From Thereva unica (taxonomy: Eukaryota; Arthropoda; Insecta; Diptera; Therevidae), in contig OX465281.1 in assembly GCA_949987705.1 (NCBI GenBank), positions 99,852,326 to 99,916,325 on the forward strand: a stretch of DNA of 64,000 bases, given 5' to 3'. How positions within the stretch are numbered: position 1 is the stretch's first letter; each line of letters starts with the position of its first letter. Below are positions 10,401 to 19,879 of this stretch, in pieces. The notes under the pieces were generated by a model. It saw nothing but the letters and a program-made list of their open reading frames with translations. It had not been told where the DNA came from and made no database searches. A program made the position numbers and the translations under genes.

Positions 10401-10712
10401 TGTTCAAGAACAATAATATTAAATTTATATTTTTTACTGCAAATATTGATGCATAATTATAATTTGATACCTGCATGCGGCGGATATCCGCCAGGCGGAA
10501 TTTATAAATTGATGGAAACTTGCGGGTGCAAATGGACACCATGCACGCGCAAATCAATTGTGCTAATCCAGCAAATTATGTGTAAAAATATTTGTACCTA
10601 GATGTAAGTTAAAATTAAATTAAATATTTAGTACTTATTTAACATTCGAATTGGTCGGTCAAATAAATTGTTTTATTATAAAGTCTTTGTTTTCTTATGT
10701 TTTACCCGAACA
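10401..10712 (+). repeat. 5' LTR of the BEL/Pao element
   Basis: 312 bp, TGTTCAAGAACAAT to TTTACCCGAACA. It contains a GC-rich near-palindrome (GGCGGATATCCGCC, about 10478) and an AATAAA (about 10661) that may serve as the polyadenylation signal. It is identical to 19568-19879 by eye. Confidence 0.93.
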
Positions 10713-11095
10713 TAAAGTGGTCCTTCGAGCTTTTTTCTTTTTTGTTTTTATAAGTGAAGTTGAAACCAGCAAGAAAGTGCATTACAGTTGCTTAAAAAAA
10801 AAAAAAACCTGAGATAATTTCTGTTTGGTCAAATTGTGGTCGTTAAAGTGTAAAATTAAGCGACAAAGTTAGAAATTTGTGCACTTCAAAAAGTTAACAG
10901 ATTTATAAGTGTGTTTGTTTACATTTGGTCTACAGAGTTACCATTAATGTGAACTAATTAAAAATTTAAAAGCAAAATAAAGTGCGAATAATAAATGTTT
11001 AATAATTATCTCAATTACTGTAATACAAACCAGCAGCTGATCAGTGGGCAATCATTTTATTAAGGTGCCACCAAATCAACAAGTTACAACAGTTA

Positions 11096-11390
11096 CAGAG
11101 GTCCACACAGGACAACAGTAAAGGCTACAGAATCCAGCAACAGAGGTCCACACAGGACAACAGTAAAGGCTACAGAATCCAGCAACAGAGGTCCACACAG
11201 GACAACAGTAAAGGCTACAGAATCCAGCAACAGAGGTCCACACAGGACAACAGTAAAGGCTACAGAATCAAGCAACAGAGATCCACACAGGACAACAGTA
11301 AAGGCTACAGAATCCAGCAACAGAGGTCCACACAGGACAGCAGGAAAAGTCTACAGACTCCAGCAACAGAAGTCTACACAGGACATCAAA
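11096..11390 (+). repeat. 45-bp tandem repeat in the BEL/Pao leader
   Basis: About six head-to-tail copies of a 45-bp unit (GAGGTCCACACAGGACAACA, then GTAAAGGCTACAGAATCCAG). The first four or five are almost identical and the last is diverged. The unit is divisible by three, so it stays open in some frames, but it lies upstream of the polyprotein start in the untranslated leader. Confidence 0.9.
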
Positions 11391-11912
11391 AGGACATCAG
11401 TTCCACAAAACAAGATACCGAATATAAGATAAGTACTCAAAATATAAAAATTAAAAATTACATAATTTTCGAAAGATATATAAAAAATCAATCTCTACAA
11501 AAAATAATCATTAAAATAAAATAAAAATCTACAAATATATTGTTTTTTCATAACAAATTTTCAATACACATATTGCAAACGTTGTTATCATATTATATAT
11601 TTTTTAATTTTTACTCTTTTTAACATTTATGATTAAAACCCAATAAAGTGTCGATTATTATCATTATTCCATTACTATTCAAAATAAAAAACCCTAACGT
11701 AATCAAAAATTTCTCTGTAAAGTGTTCATTTACACCGCGCAAGTTCCAAATAGTTTTTCATTTATCAAGTTTAAAACCGTTTATCGAGTTAAAGGGTTAC
11801 AAAATTCGGTACAAGTTAAATTCGCATGCAAGTATTTAAACAAACATCCGCTCTCCCAGAGACTTACTTTAATCACTAATCAAGCCTACGGTTCTCAAAA
11901 AAAAAAAACAAA

Positions 11913-14900
11913 ATGAGTAATATTGCCCAAGATTTAGCGCAACAACAAGAGCTAGGTGAGTCAATTCAAAGGGTGGAAATTAATTATGGAAAGGATTCCG
12001 CGAAAAGGAAAAATAAAGAGTATTTTGAAAAAAAATTGCGCAAATTAGAAGAATTATGGACAGAGTTTCATTTAAAAGACGTTGATCTCCAAACATACAG
12101 GAATAAAGATCCAAACAACAAGTACTTTGTGAACAAATTTGCAGAACAGGTACACGCAGCATACATATCAGCTAGAGATTTGATATCCAAGGATTATCAT
12201 GAGATGCTATGCAAAGAAATCGACAATTCAGATAAGGAACAAATAGAGGCACAGGATAATCAAGCTCAACCAGGTGGCAGTCGAACCAATCAGAATCAGG
12301 AAGATTCACAGCAGCCTCGAGTTAAAACGGTGACATTTAACTTTAAAGACAAGGAAGGAGATACTTTCAACAGAGAACTCGAAAACACGCTAAAGGTACA
12401 AATAAGTAAAATGGCAGCTCTATTAAGAATAGTAGAAGTGATAGAGAACGAGGTGGACAATACAAAATCAACAGTTTATTATCAACAAAAAATCCAGACA
12501 TTACAAAATTACTGGAATCAGATTGAACGGAATCACGACGAGTTAATCAAGTTGGCCGGCCCACATGAAATAAATCATGAATATTTCGAGCAGCAAAAAT
12601 ATGAACAAACAGAGGACATATACCAAACAATAATAATACAGTTACAAGAGTTGTCTGCCAGGACACGACAGGAGAACCAGAATATGGAAAATCAAACAGC
12701 TAATAGGGACAAGCCAAATGGGGCCAAGATTAAACTTCCTCCAATAACAATCCCAAGATTCAATGGAGACTATAACACATGGAGACAGTTCCATGATCTT
12801 TTTGAACAGCTAGTCCATACAAACGAAAATCTAAGTACGGTTCAAAAAATGCAGTATCTAAAGGCAAATTTAATTGATGAAGCAGCGCAGTTGGTAGGCC
12901 ACCTACCAATAACAAATGACAATTACATTACAGCGTGGGGGCTACTAATTAACAGGTACGAGAATAAACGGTTATTAGTGCGAGCTCAATTAAATACATT
13001 ACTAACGCAGGCAGATGCGAATGACTCAGCAAATTCAATTAAGAATTTGCATGATACAACTAATGAGTGCTTATTCGCATTAAAAAATTTAGGCCTAGAA
13101 GTGGAAAGTTGGGATGCAATTCTAATACATATTTTGTCTAAGAAATTAGACAAAGATACCCAAAAGTTATATGAACTCTCCTTAAAATCTCCCAGAGATT
13201 TACCAAAATTATCAGAATTTTTGTCCTTCTTAGAGGTAAGATTTCAAGCACTGGAAAATATTAAATCACATAGAGATCCATCAACGCAGTCCAATAATAG
13301 ACAAGGAGGTATAAAAGCCAAACTATACAGTAAGTCGAACCTTAAGAACTATCATATAAAGGGATATAGTCGATGTGAAGCTTGTGGGGGAAATCATAAA
13401 CTTTACGAATGTTCCAAGTTCGTAAATTCGAGTTATACCCAAAAACAAGAGCTCTTAAATAACTGCAATCTTTGCAAATTATGTTTAAGACCTCACCACA
13501 TGTCTGAATGCAATAGCAAGAAAACGTGCAAAATATGTAATAGTGCAAAGCACAACACCCTATTACATATTGAAAGTCAAAACAAGCAACTTAATTTCCA
13601 ATTAAGGAAAGGTGAAGACTCGAATAAAAACAAACCAACCTATAGGCCAAATCGAGGTGAAGTAAACAAACAAAAGAGCATCATAAATTATCCGAAACCT
13701 AGCACTTCAAGCAGCCATGGCCAAGAAGGTACTGACTCAAACCATACCATAAACGTTCAAACCTACAACTCGAGTTCTACTGAAGTTGGCGTAATGTTAG
13801 TAACAGCAATGGTTAAAGTAAGAAGCTCAGAAGGAAGAGAAGAAATTTTGAGAGCCCTAGTCGACCAAGGTTCTCAAGGTAGTTTCATAAGGGAAGATGC
13901 AGTACAAAGACTAAGATTGAAGAGGTCTAAGGTCTGTGCTGAAATAACAGTTGTTTCAGACATAAAAATTGGTAGTGCGAAAAGCAAGGTATCATTTCAA
14001 ATAAGTTCCATATATCCCTCATCATTTCAATTATGGGTGTCCGCATTCGTTCTCAAATCGGTATCAAAACCCATTCCCGACACTGAAATAATTAGTAGAG
14101 AAATAGACACCCTGAAAAATCTGCCTCTGGCAGATCCTAACGCATTTAGTCCCGGACCTATTGACATTATATTAGGCGCGGAGGTATATGACGAAATTAT
14201 GCTGGAAGGTATAAGAAAGGGAATCAAAGGTTATCCACTTGCCCAAAAAACAGAATTGGGATGGATATTGTCAGGTAAGGTTCCCGTCCCAACTACAGTA
14301 ATCAAATGCCACGTATCCCAAATAGAGATAGACGAGTCTCCAAAGAGATTCTGGGATCTCGAGGAGCTAGCACCCAAGAGCGAAACTTCGAAAGAAGAAA
14401 TCCTTGCTGAACAAATCTACACAGCAACTGTTGCTAGAGATCATGAAGGCAGATACATAGTTCATCTACCCTTCAATGAAAAAATAAACAATTTAGGATA
14501 CTCCAAAGGGAGGGCTATGAGCAGATTAGTGCAGATGGAACGAAAGTTCAATCGAGATGACAAATTTAAAGACCAATATCAAGCGTTCATTAAGGAGTAT
14601 CAAAACCTTGGTCATATGAGACCAGCATTAAGCACACAAGATGCATGCTATCTACCCCATCACGCTGTTTTAAAAGCAGACAGCACCACAACAAAATTAA
14701 GAGTGGTCTTTGATGCGTCGTGTCCTACAAGTTCAGGAGTACGACTCAATGATGCCTTACTAAAAGGACCACAACTACAACAAGACTTAATGTCGATACT
14801 TATCAGGTGGAGGAAACATAAGTTTGTCATATCATCTGACATAGAAAAGATGTATAGACAAATTAAAATTGTAGACGCTCACCAGGATTACCAGAGAATC

Positions 14901-17900
14901 CTTTGGCGGGAAACTCCCCAAGCCCCTTTGCAACAATTCAACCTTACCACGGTAACTTATGGCACAAAACCTGCACCATTCCTAGCGATACGTACCTTGT
15001 ATCAATTGGCCAACGATGAAGGACACAACTTCGTCAGAGCGGCAACAGCACTTAAACAAGATTTCTATGTTGACGACTTGTTAACAGGTGCAGACACCAT
15101 CGCATCGGTCAAGGAATTGAGAATACAATTGGATGAGTTGTTAAGTAGGGGAGGGTTTAAGTTAAGAAAATGGGCTAGTAACAGCATGAACATCTTGGAA
15201 GGCGTTCATGAGTCAGACAAGGAACAAAATCTTTTAAGTCTATCAGGTGACACTAAGGTAAAAACCTTAGGAATATATTGGTGTCCACACAGAGATACCT
15301 TCACATTTAAAGTAAATACAAGTCAACAGACTATAACTCCAACCAAAAGAGTAGTATTATCAGAATGGTCACAATTGTTTGATCCACTAGGTTGGTTAGC
15401 TCCCTGCATCATTAAGGCCAAATTAATGTTTCAATCATTATGGAAAGCTAACTTATCATGGGATGAAGAATTACCAAATCCAATACATGGAGAATGGAGA
15501 ACATTAAGAAACCAATTCGCTGATCTGGAAAAAATTGAAATTCCTAGGTGGGTTCACGTATCACGAACAAATTCGATTTTGGAACTCCAAGGATTCTGCG
15601 ATGCCTCCGCAAAGGCATATGCAGCGGTTGTCTATACGAGAACAATAGACCATCAAGGGTCAGTACATGTCCAATTGCTTACAGCAAAAACAAAGGTAGC
15701 TCCTCTAAACAAAGAAGTGAGTCTACCACGTTTAGAACTTTGCGCAGCGGTTCTGTTGGCAAAACTATTGTCTCATACCGTGAAGGCCGTTAATATTGAA
15801 GGATTGCAGGTACACGCGTGGTCTGATTCGAAAGTTACACTAGCCTGGATACAAAATAACAATAAAAAGTACAGTACTTTCGTGACCAATAGGACACGGG
15901 AAATTAACAATTTAATACCAATGGCGCAATGGCATTATGTCAAATCAAAACAGAATCCTGCGGATTGCGCCTCTCGTGGTTTAGATCCATCAAAATTAAT
16001 AAACTTTACGCTATGGTGGAATGGACCAGAGTGGCTCAGACAAAAGGAAATTGAATATATCACCAACAGTGAACCGACCGATCAAGAATTAAAAAGTTAC
16101 ATCCAAGTAACATTTACTTTGAAAAACAATGGCACTTTAGAACAATTGTTTTCAAAAACAAACGATTTCCAAAAGTTATTGAGAATAACCGCGTATTGTC
16201 TACGCTTCCGTAAGCTCAAAGAGCGGAAGGTACTTTTAAGGACAAACTACATAAACATACAAGAGCTAAGAGAGGCTAGGAACCTCATAATCAAACTGGC
16301 TCAAGAACAAGAGTTCTCATGCGAAATAACTGACATCAAGTCGACTGGAAGAGTATCACAGAAAAGCAAGATCCTCTCATTAAATCCATTTTTAGACAAA
16401 AAAGGCATCCTTAGGGTAGGGGGAAGATTAAGGAATTCATCGCTCGGTGATGAAGCGAAATTCCCCATCATTATATCGCCCCAGAGCCCACTCTCTGCGT
16501 TAATCATCTCAGAGGCACATTTACACTCTTTACACGGTGGACCAACACTAACCTTATCACACATTCGTCAACGATATTGGATACTCAATGGAACTAATGC
16601 TGTTAAGAAACAGTTACACAAATGCATAACATGCCGTAAGCTAGTAGCCAAACCATTAACTCAACTGATGGGAGACTTGCCCAAACCACGGGTCGCAGTT
16701 AGCAAACCGTTTACACATTGCGGAATCGACTACGCGGGCCCTATCACATTAAAATTAATGAAGGGTAGAGGCAAAACGACATTTAAGGGATATATCGCCG
16801 TATTCATCTGTTTGGCAACCAAAGCAATTCATATAGAACTAGTAAGTGATCTCACCGCCGAGGCATTCGTCGCAGGCTACAAACGGTTTGCCGCCAGAAG
16901 AGGCAGAGCCTCTCACATTTACAGCGACAACGGTACAAACTTTGTGCTGGCAAACAAAATATTGAAGTTCCATAGCAAGGAAGAAAAAACTGAGTTCTTC
17001 GAAGTAATTCAAAGGGAACTTTTGAAGCAAGAAACTGAATGGCATTTTATACCGCCAGCCGCACCACACTTTGGGGGATTGTGGGAGGCTGGAGTACGCT
17101 CAATCAAATACCATTTAAAACGAGTGATTGGGAACTCAATCCTCAATTTTGAAGAAATGTATACCCTCCTTACACAAATCGAGGCTTGTTTGAATTCAAG
17201 GCCCTTATGTCCTCTTTCAGCAGATTCGGAAGATCTAGATGTTCTAACACCAGGACATTTTCTAGTTGGGATGCCATTGCTGTCTGTCCCAATGCAGACC
17301 TTGTCTGAGGCACCTATGAATCGTTTGAAACGATGGCAGGTGATTGAAAAAATGCATCAAACCTTCTGGAACAAGTGGAGGCATGAATATTTATCGAGGT
17401 TGCAGCAACGTCCCAAATGGATGACAAACCAGGAGAATATCAAGATAGGAGACATCGTCCTACTAACCGATGAACAAACTCCTCCAACACATTGGCCGCT
17501 AGCAAGGGTGGTAGAAACTCATCCTGGACCAGACAGCCAAGTCCGAGTCGCAACAGTAGCTACCGGTAAAGGCAAATTTAAAAGACCAATCACTAAATTG
17601 GCGCGTCTACCAGTTTCGCAGGACGAGGATGACTCAGCAGCATCGACAGAATTACCGGCAGAAGAGTCGCAAATGATCAACAGAAATGATCAGCAAGTAC
17701 CGGAAACGAAGAGGTCACGAGGTCGATACTCAGCCCCACTTTTGTTACAGTCTCTACTAGTATTATTACTAGTAATAAGTCCATCATACGCCTCAAATAA
17801 ATCCTTAGTAACACATCCCTTGACAGCACGAGCAGGGGTATATTTTGAAGATTTAGGATACGTTAACTTAGTAAATAATGCATGGAAAATAATCGTTTAC

Positions 17901-19535
17901 TATGACTTGGAGAGCTATTGGAAAGAATACGCGGGGATAAAAGGTAGCATCCAACAAATAGAAGGTCTCTGTAGCTCACACTTGACTGAGGTAAGCTTCT
18001 GTCCAGTACTACTTGAGCAATTGCAACACTCCTTACAAGAGATAGAACATAAAAACGAACTTATTACAGGCAAGGATTTAAACAATAAATTAAGGAATCG
18101 ACGATCACCACTCAATATTGTCGGAAATGTTGCCCATGGATTATTTGGGATTCTTGATGACGAATTTGCCCGAAAATACGAAGAGCAAATCAACCTAGTA
18201 AAGGATAACGAGAACCATCTCCTTCAACTTATTCGTAATCAAACGTCTATTGCGGACTCAACAAGCAACATTATCAAGAAAAATAATAAGGCAATCTCGG
18301 ACCAATTTCTGGCATTAAAGCATCAGTTGGCAGCGATTCAGCGTACTATCAATAACACAAATCAAGAAGTGGCCAAACGTGACAGGTATGAAGCGTTTAC
18401 TACGGCGATGTTTCATACAACCTTGATGTTGCTAGCCTACCAAAATACTCAAGAAGCTCTGTTTCAACTTCTAACAGATACTCAGCACGAGAAAGTCAGC
18501 CCGCTTTTACTTACACCCGAACAACTAAGATCCCAATTAGCACTTATTCGAGAAAACATACCAGAAACAGTAACGATTCCTGGCAGCACAGACCAGAAGG
18601 GTATCCTACAGACCTACAATTTAATGAAAATAAGATCTAAGGTCATGGAGCGCTATATATTATTTGACATATCTCTACCTCTTCCTAACATTGAACGTCT
18701 CCAGCTATTTAAATTGATTCCTACTCCAATCCTAGACGACGGTAAATACATATACGTACACTCAGTAGCAGAGTATCTAGTGACTAGCTTGCACAGGGAT
18801 TACTATGTCCCATTGAGTAAAGCACAGGTTGAATCCTGTGTTCCAACAGAGAATAACCGAAGACTTTGCCAACAGTCCTTTCCCTTATACAACCACAAAT
18901 CTGTAGTTGGCCGATGTGAAATGAGTATTCTAACACGGCAACAGACTTTATCCGAATACTGCAAAATTGACACGATGGACCCAGTAAATCTGTGGATCTC
19001 GATGCAGTCCCCAAATCGGTGGATCTACTGCCTCAAGGATGATTACAATTTCGATGTGATCTGCGGCAGTGTAGTACATCCATACACACTCAATGGCTCG
19101 GGGATATTAGAATTGCAGCCGGGTTGCACACTCAAACAAGATTCCATGGTGATCACCTCATACCATATATTCGGAGGTAGCATAAGATCTTCCTACACGC
19201 CCACAGCACCAATTAACATGCCCATGAGTAACAGCGGTCCAAGCTTGAAAACATCCTCAGCGAACATTCCACTTATATTCAGTGACATGTCAGAATTGGA
19301 GCAAGCAATCAAATATCAGAAACAAAGGGAAGCACAAGGTCAACTGCATCAAATAAATGCGCATGACATTCATCACTATTCCATTTCTTATATTTTTATA
19401 GGAACATGCTTGACCATAGGGCTTATTTACCTCTATAAGAAACGGCAGCAGAGAATCCATCGAGTAGGCACTCCTGAATTCCAACTTCCTACAATTTCCA
19501 GAACAATGCATCCACAACCTACCCCAAGACGTTAA
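11913..19535 (+). CDS. BEL/Pao Gag-Pol-Env-like polyprotein, 2540 aa, intact
   Basis: One uninterrupted frame. Gag has a DUF1759-type region from about residue 270 (IPRFNGDYNTWRQF) and Cys-rich knuckles at about 488-545 (CEACGGNHKLYEC, CKLCLRPHHMSEC). The DUF1758-type aspartic protease shows DQGSQGSF near 651. The RT has YVDD at about 1052, then RNase H with FCDASAKAYA (about 1223). The integrase has an HHCC region (about 1536-1580), D in GIDYAGP (about 1604), D in YSDNGTNF (about 1670) and E in GLWEAGVRS (about 1723), followed by a DUF5641-type tail. From about 1945 there is a signal-like hydrophobic stretch, a furin-like RNRR site at about 2061 followed by a hydrophobic segment, coiled-coil-like repeats, many Cys, and a C-terminal membrane segment at about 2490. 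That architecture matches a membrane fusion envelope protein. An ATG in A-rich context opens it. Confidence 0.92.
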   Translation: MSNIAQDLAQQQELGESIQRVEINYGKDSAKRKNKEYFEKKLRKLEELWTEFHLKDVDLQTYRNKDPNNKYFVNKFAEQVHAAYISARDLISKDYHEMLCKEIDNSDKEQIEAQDNQAQPGGSRTNQNQEDSQQPRVKTVTFNFKDKEGDTFNRELENTLKVQISKMAALLRIVEVIENEVDNTKSTVYYQQKIQTLQNYWNQIERNHDELIKLAGPHEINHEYFEQQKYEQTEDIYQTIIIQLQELSARTRQENQNMENQTANRDKPNGAKIKLPPITIPRFNGDYNTWRQFHDLFEQLVHTNENLSTVQKMQYLKANLIDEAAQLVGHLPITNDNYITAWGLLINRYENKRLLVRAQLNTLLTQADANDSANSIKNLHDTTNECLFALKNLGLEVESWDAILIHILSKKLDKDTQKLYELSLKSPRDLPKLSEFLSFLEVRFQALENIKSHRDPSTQSNNRQGGIKAKLYSKSNLKNYHIKGYSRCEACGGNHKLYECSKFVNSSYTQKQELLNNCNLCKLCLRPHHMSECNSKKTCKICNSAKHNTLLHIESQNKQLNFQLRKGEDSNKNKPTYRPNRGEVNKQKSIINYPKPSTSSSHGQEGTDSNHTINVQTYNSSSTEVGVMLVTAMVKVRSSEGREEILRALVDQGSQGSFIREDAVQRLRLKRSKVCAEITVVSDIKIGSAKSKVSFQISSIYPSSFQLWVSAFVLKSVSKPIPDTEIISREIDTLKNLPLADPNAFSPGPIDIILGAEVYDEIMLEGIRKGIKGYPLAQKTELGWILSGKVPVPTTVIKCHVSQIEIDESPKRFWDLEELAPKSETSKEEILAEQIYTATVARDHEGRYIVHLPFNEKINNLGYSKGRAMSRLVQMERKFNRDDKFKDQYQAFIKEYQNLGHMRPALSTQDACYLPHHAVLKADSTTTKLRVVFDASCPTSSGVRLNDALLKGPQLQQDLMSILIRWRKHKFVISSDIEKMYRQIKIVDAHQDYQRILWRETPQAPLQQFNLTTVTYGTKPAPFLAIRTLYQLANDEGHNFVRAATALKQDFYVDDLLTGADTIASVKELRIQLDELLSRGGFKLRKWASNSMNILEGVHESDKEQNLLSLSGDTKVKTLGIYWCPHRDTFTFKVNTSQQTITPTKRVVLSEWSQLFDPLGWLAPCIIKAKLMFQSLWKANLSWDEELPNPIHGEWRTLRNQFADLEKIEIPRWVHVSRTNSILELQGFCDASAKAYAAVVYTRTIDHQGSVHVQLLTAKTKVAPLNKEVSLPRLELCAAVLLAKLLSHTVKAVNIEGLQVHAWSDSKVTLAWIQNNNKKYSTFVTNRTREINNLIPMAQWHYVKSKQNPADCASRGLDPSKLINFTLWWNGPEWLRQKEIEYITNSEPTDQELKSYIQVTFTLKNNGTLEQLFSKTNDFQKLLRITAYCLRFRKLKERKVLLRTNYINIQELREARNLIIKLAQEQEFSCEITDIKSTGRVSQKSKILSLNPFLDKKGILRVGGRLRNSSLGDEAKFPIIISPQSPLSALIISEAHLHSLHGGPTLTLSHIRQRYWILNGTNAVKKQLHKCITCRKLVAKPLTQLMGDLPKPRVAVSKPFTHCGIDYAGPITLKLMKGRGKTTFKGYIAVFICLATKAIHIELVSDLTAEAFVAGYKRFAARRGRASHIYSDNGTNFVLANKILKFHSKEEKTEFFEVIQRELLKQETEWHFIPPAAPHFGGLWEAGVRSIKYHLKRVIGNSILNFEEMYTLLTQIEACLNSRPLCPLSADSEDLDVLTPGHFLVGMPLLSVPMQTLSEAPMNRLKRWQVIEKMHQTFWNKWRHEYLSRLQQRPKWMTNQENIKIGDIVLLTDEQTPPTHWPLARVVETHPGPDSQVRVATVATGKGKFKRPITKLARLPVSQDEDDSAASTELPAEESQMINRNDQQVPETKRSRGRYSAPLLLQSLLVLLLVISPSYASNKSLVTHPLTARAGVYFEDLGYVNLVNNAWKIIVYYDLESYWKEYAGIKGSIQQIEGLCSSHLTEVSFCPVLLEQLQHSLQEIEHKNELITGKDLNNKLRNRRSPLNIVGNVAHGLFGILDDEFARKYEEQINLVKDNENHLLQLIRNQTSIADSTSNIIKKNNKAISDQFLALKHQLAAIQRTINNTNQEVAKRDRYEAFTTAMFHTTLMLLAYQNTQEALFQLLTDTQHEKVSPLLLTPEQLRSQLALIRENIPETVTIPGSTDQKGILQTYNLMKIRSKVMERYILFDISLPLPNIERLQLFKLIPTPILDDGKYIYVHSVAEYLVTSLHRDYYVPLSKAQVESCVPTENNRRLCQQSFPLYNHKSVVGRCEMSILTRQQTLSEYCKIDTMDPVNLWISMQSPNRWIYCLKDDYNFDVICGSVVHPYTLNGSGILELQPGCTLKQDSMVITSYHIFGGSIRSSYTPTAPINMPMSNSGPSLKTSSANIPLIFSDMSELEQAIKYQKQREAQGQLHQINAHDIHHYSISYIFIGTCLTIGLIYLYKKRQQRIHRVGTPEFQLPTISRTMHPQPTPRR

Positions 19536-19567
19536 CCCTTTCTGCAAACAACCTCTCGCGGGGAGCA

Positions 19568-19879
19568 TGTTCAAGAACAATAATATTAAATTTATATTTT
19601 TTACTGCAAATATTGATGCATAATTATAATTTGATACCTGCATGCGGCGGATATCCGCCAGGCGGAATTTATAAATTGATGGAAACTTGCGGGTGCAAAT
19701 GGACACCATGCACGCGCAAATCAATTGTGCTAATCCAGCAAATTATGTGTAAAAATATTTGTACCTAGATGTAAGTTAAAATTAAATTAAATATTTAGTA
19801 CTTATTTAACATTCGAATTGGTCGGTCAAATAAATTGTTTTATTATAAAGTCTTTGTTTTCTTATGTTTTACCCGAACA
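19568..19879 (+). repeat. 3' LTR of the BEL/Pao element
   Basis: 312 bp and indistinguishable from 10401-10712. It is preceded by a polypurine-like GCGGGGAGCA and followed by the CCATG duplication at 19880-19884, after which LOA ORF2 continues. Confidence 0.93.

Larger units (their letters stand above)
10401..19879 (+). mobile_element. Intact roo-like BEL/Pao LTR retrotransposon with env-like domain
   Basis: A complete 9479-bp element with two 312-bp LTRs that appear identical base for base, a CCATG target duplication, a primer-binding-like site just inside the left LTR (GTGGTCCTTCGAGC, from 10717), a 45-bp tandem repeat in the leader, a single 2540-codon polyprotein and a G-rich polypurine-like tract (CGCGGGGAGCA) before the right LTR. 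Known BEL/Pao families such as roo share the one-frame layout with an env-like tail. Identical LTRs and an unbroken frame mean a very recent insertion. Confidence 0.93.

Noticed and set aside
11093..11320. Minus-strand frame with a 15-residue repeat resembling a repetitive protein
   Set aside because: It is the shadow of the 45-bp tandem repeat in the BEL/Pao leader; the unit length is a multiple of three, so it stays open by construction.
11101..11390. Possible CRISPR-like array of regular repeats
   Set aside because: The units are contiguous with no unique spacers, and the setting is an insect LTR element leader.
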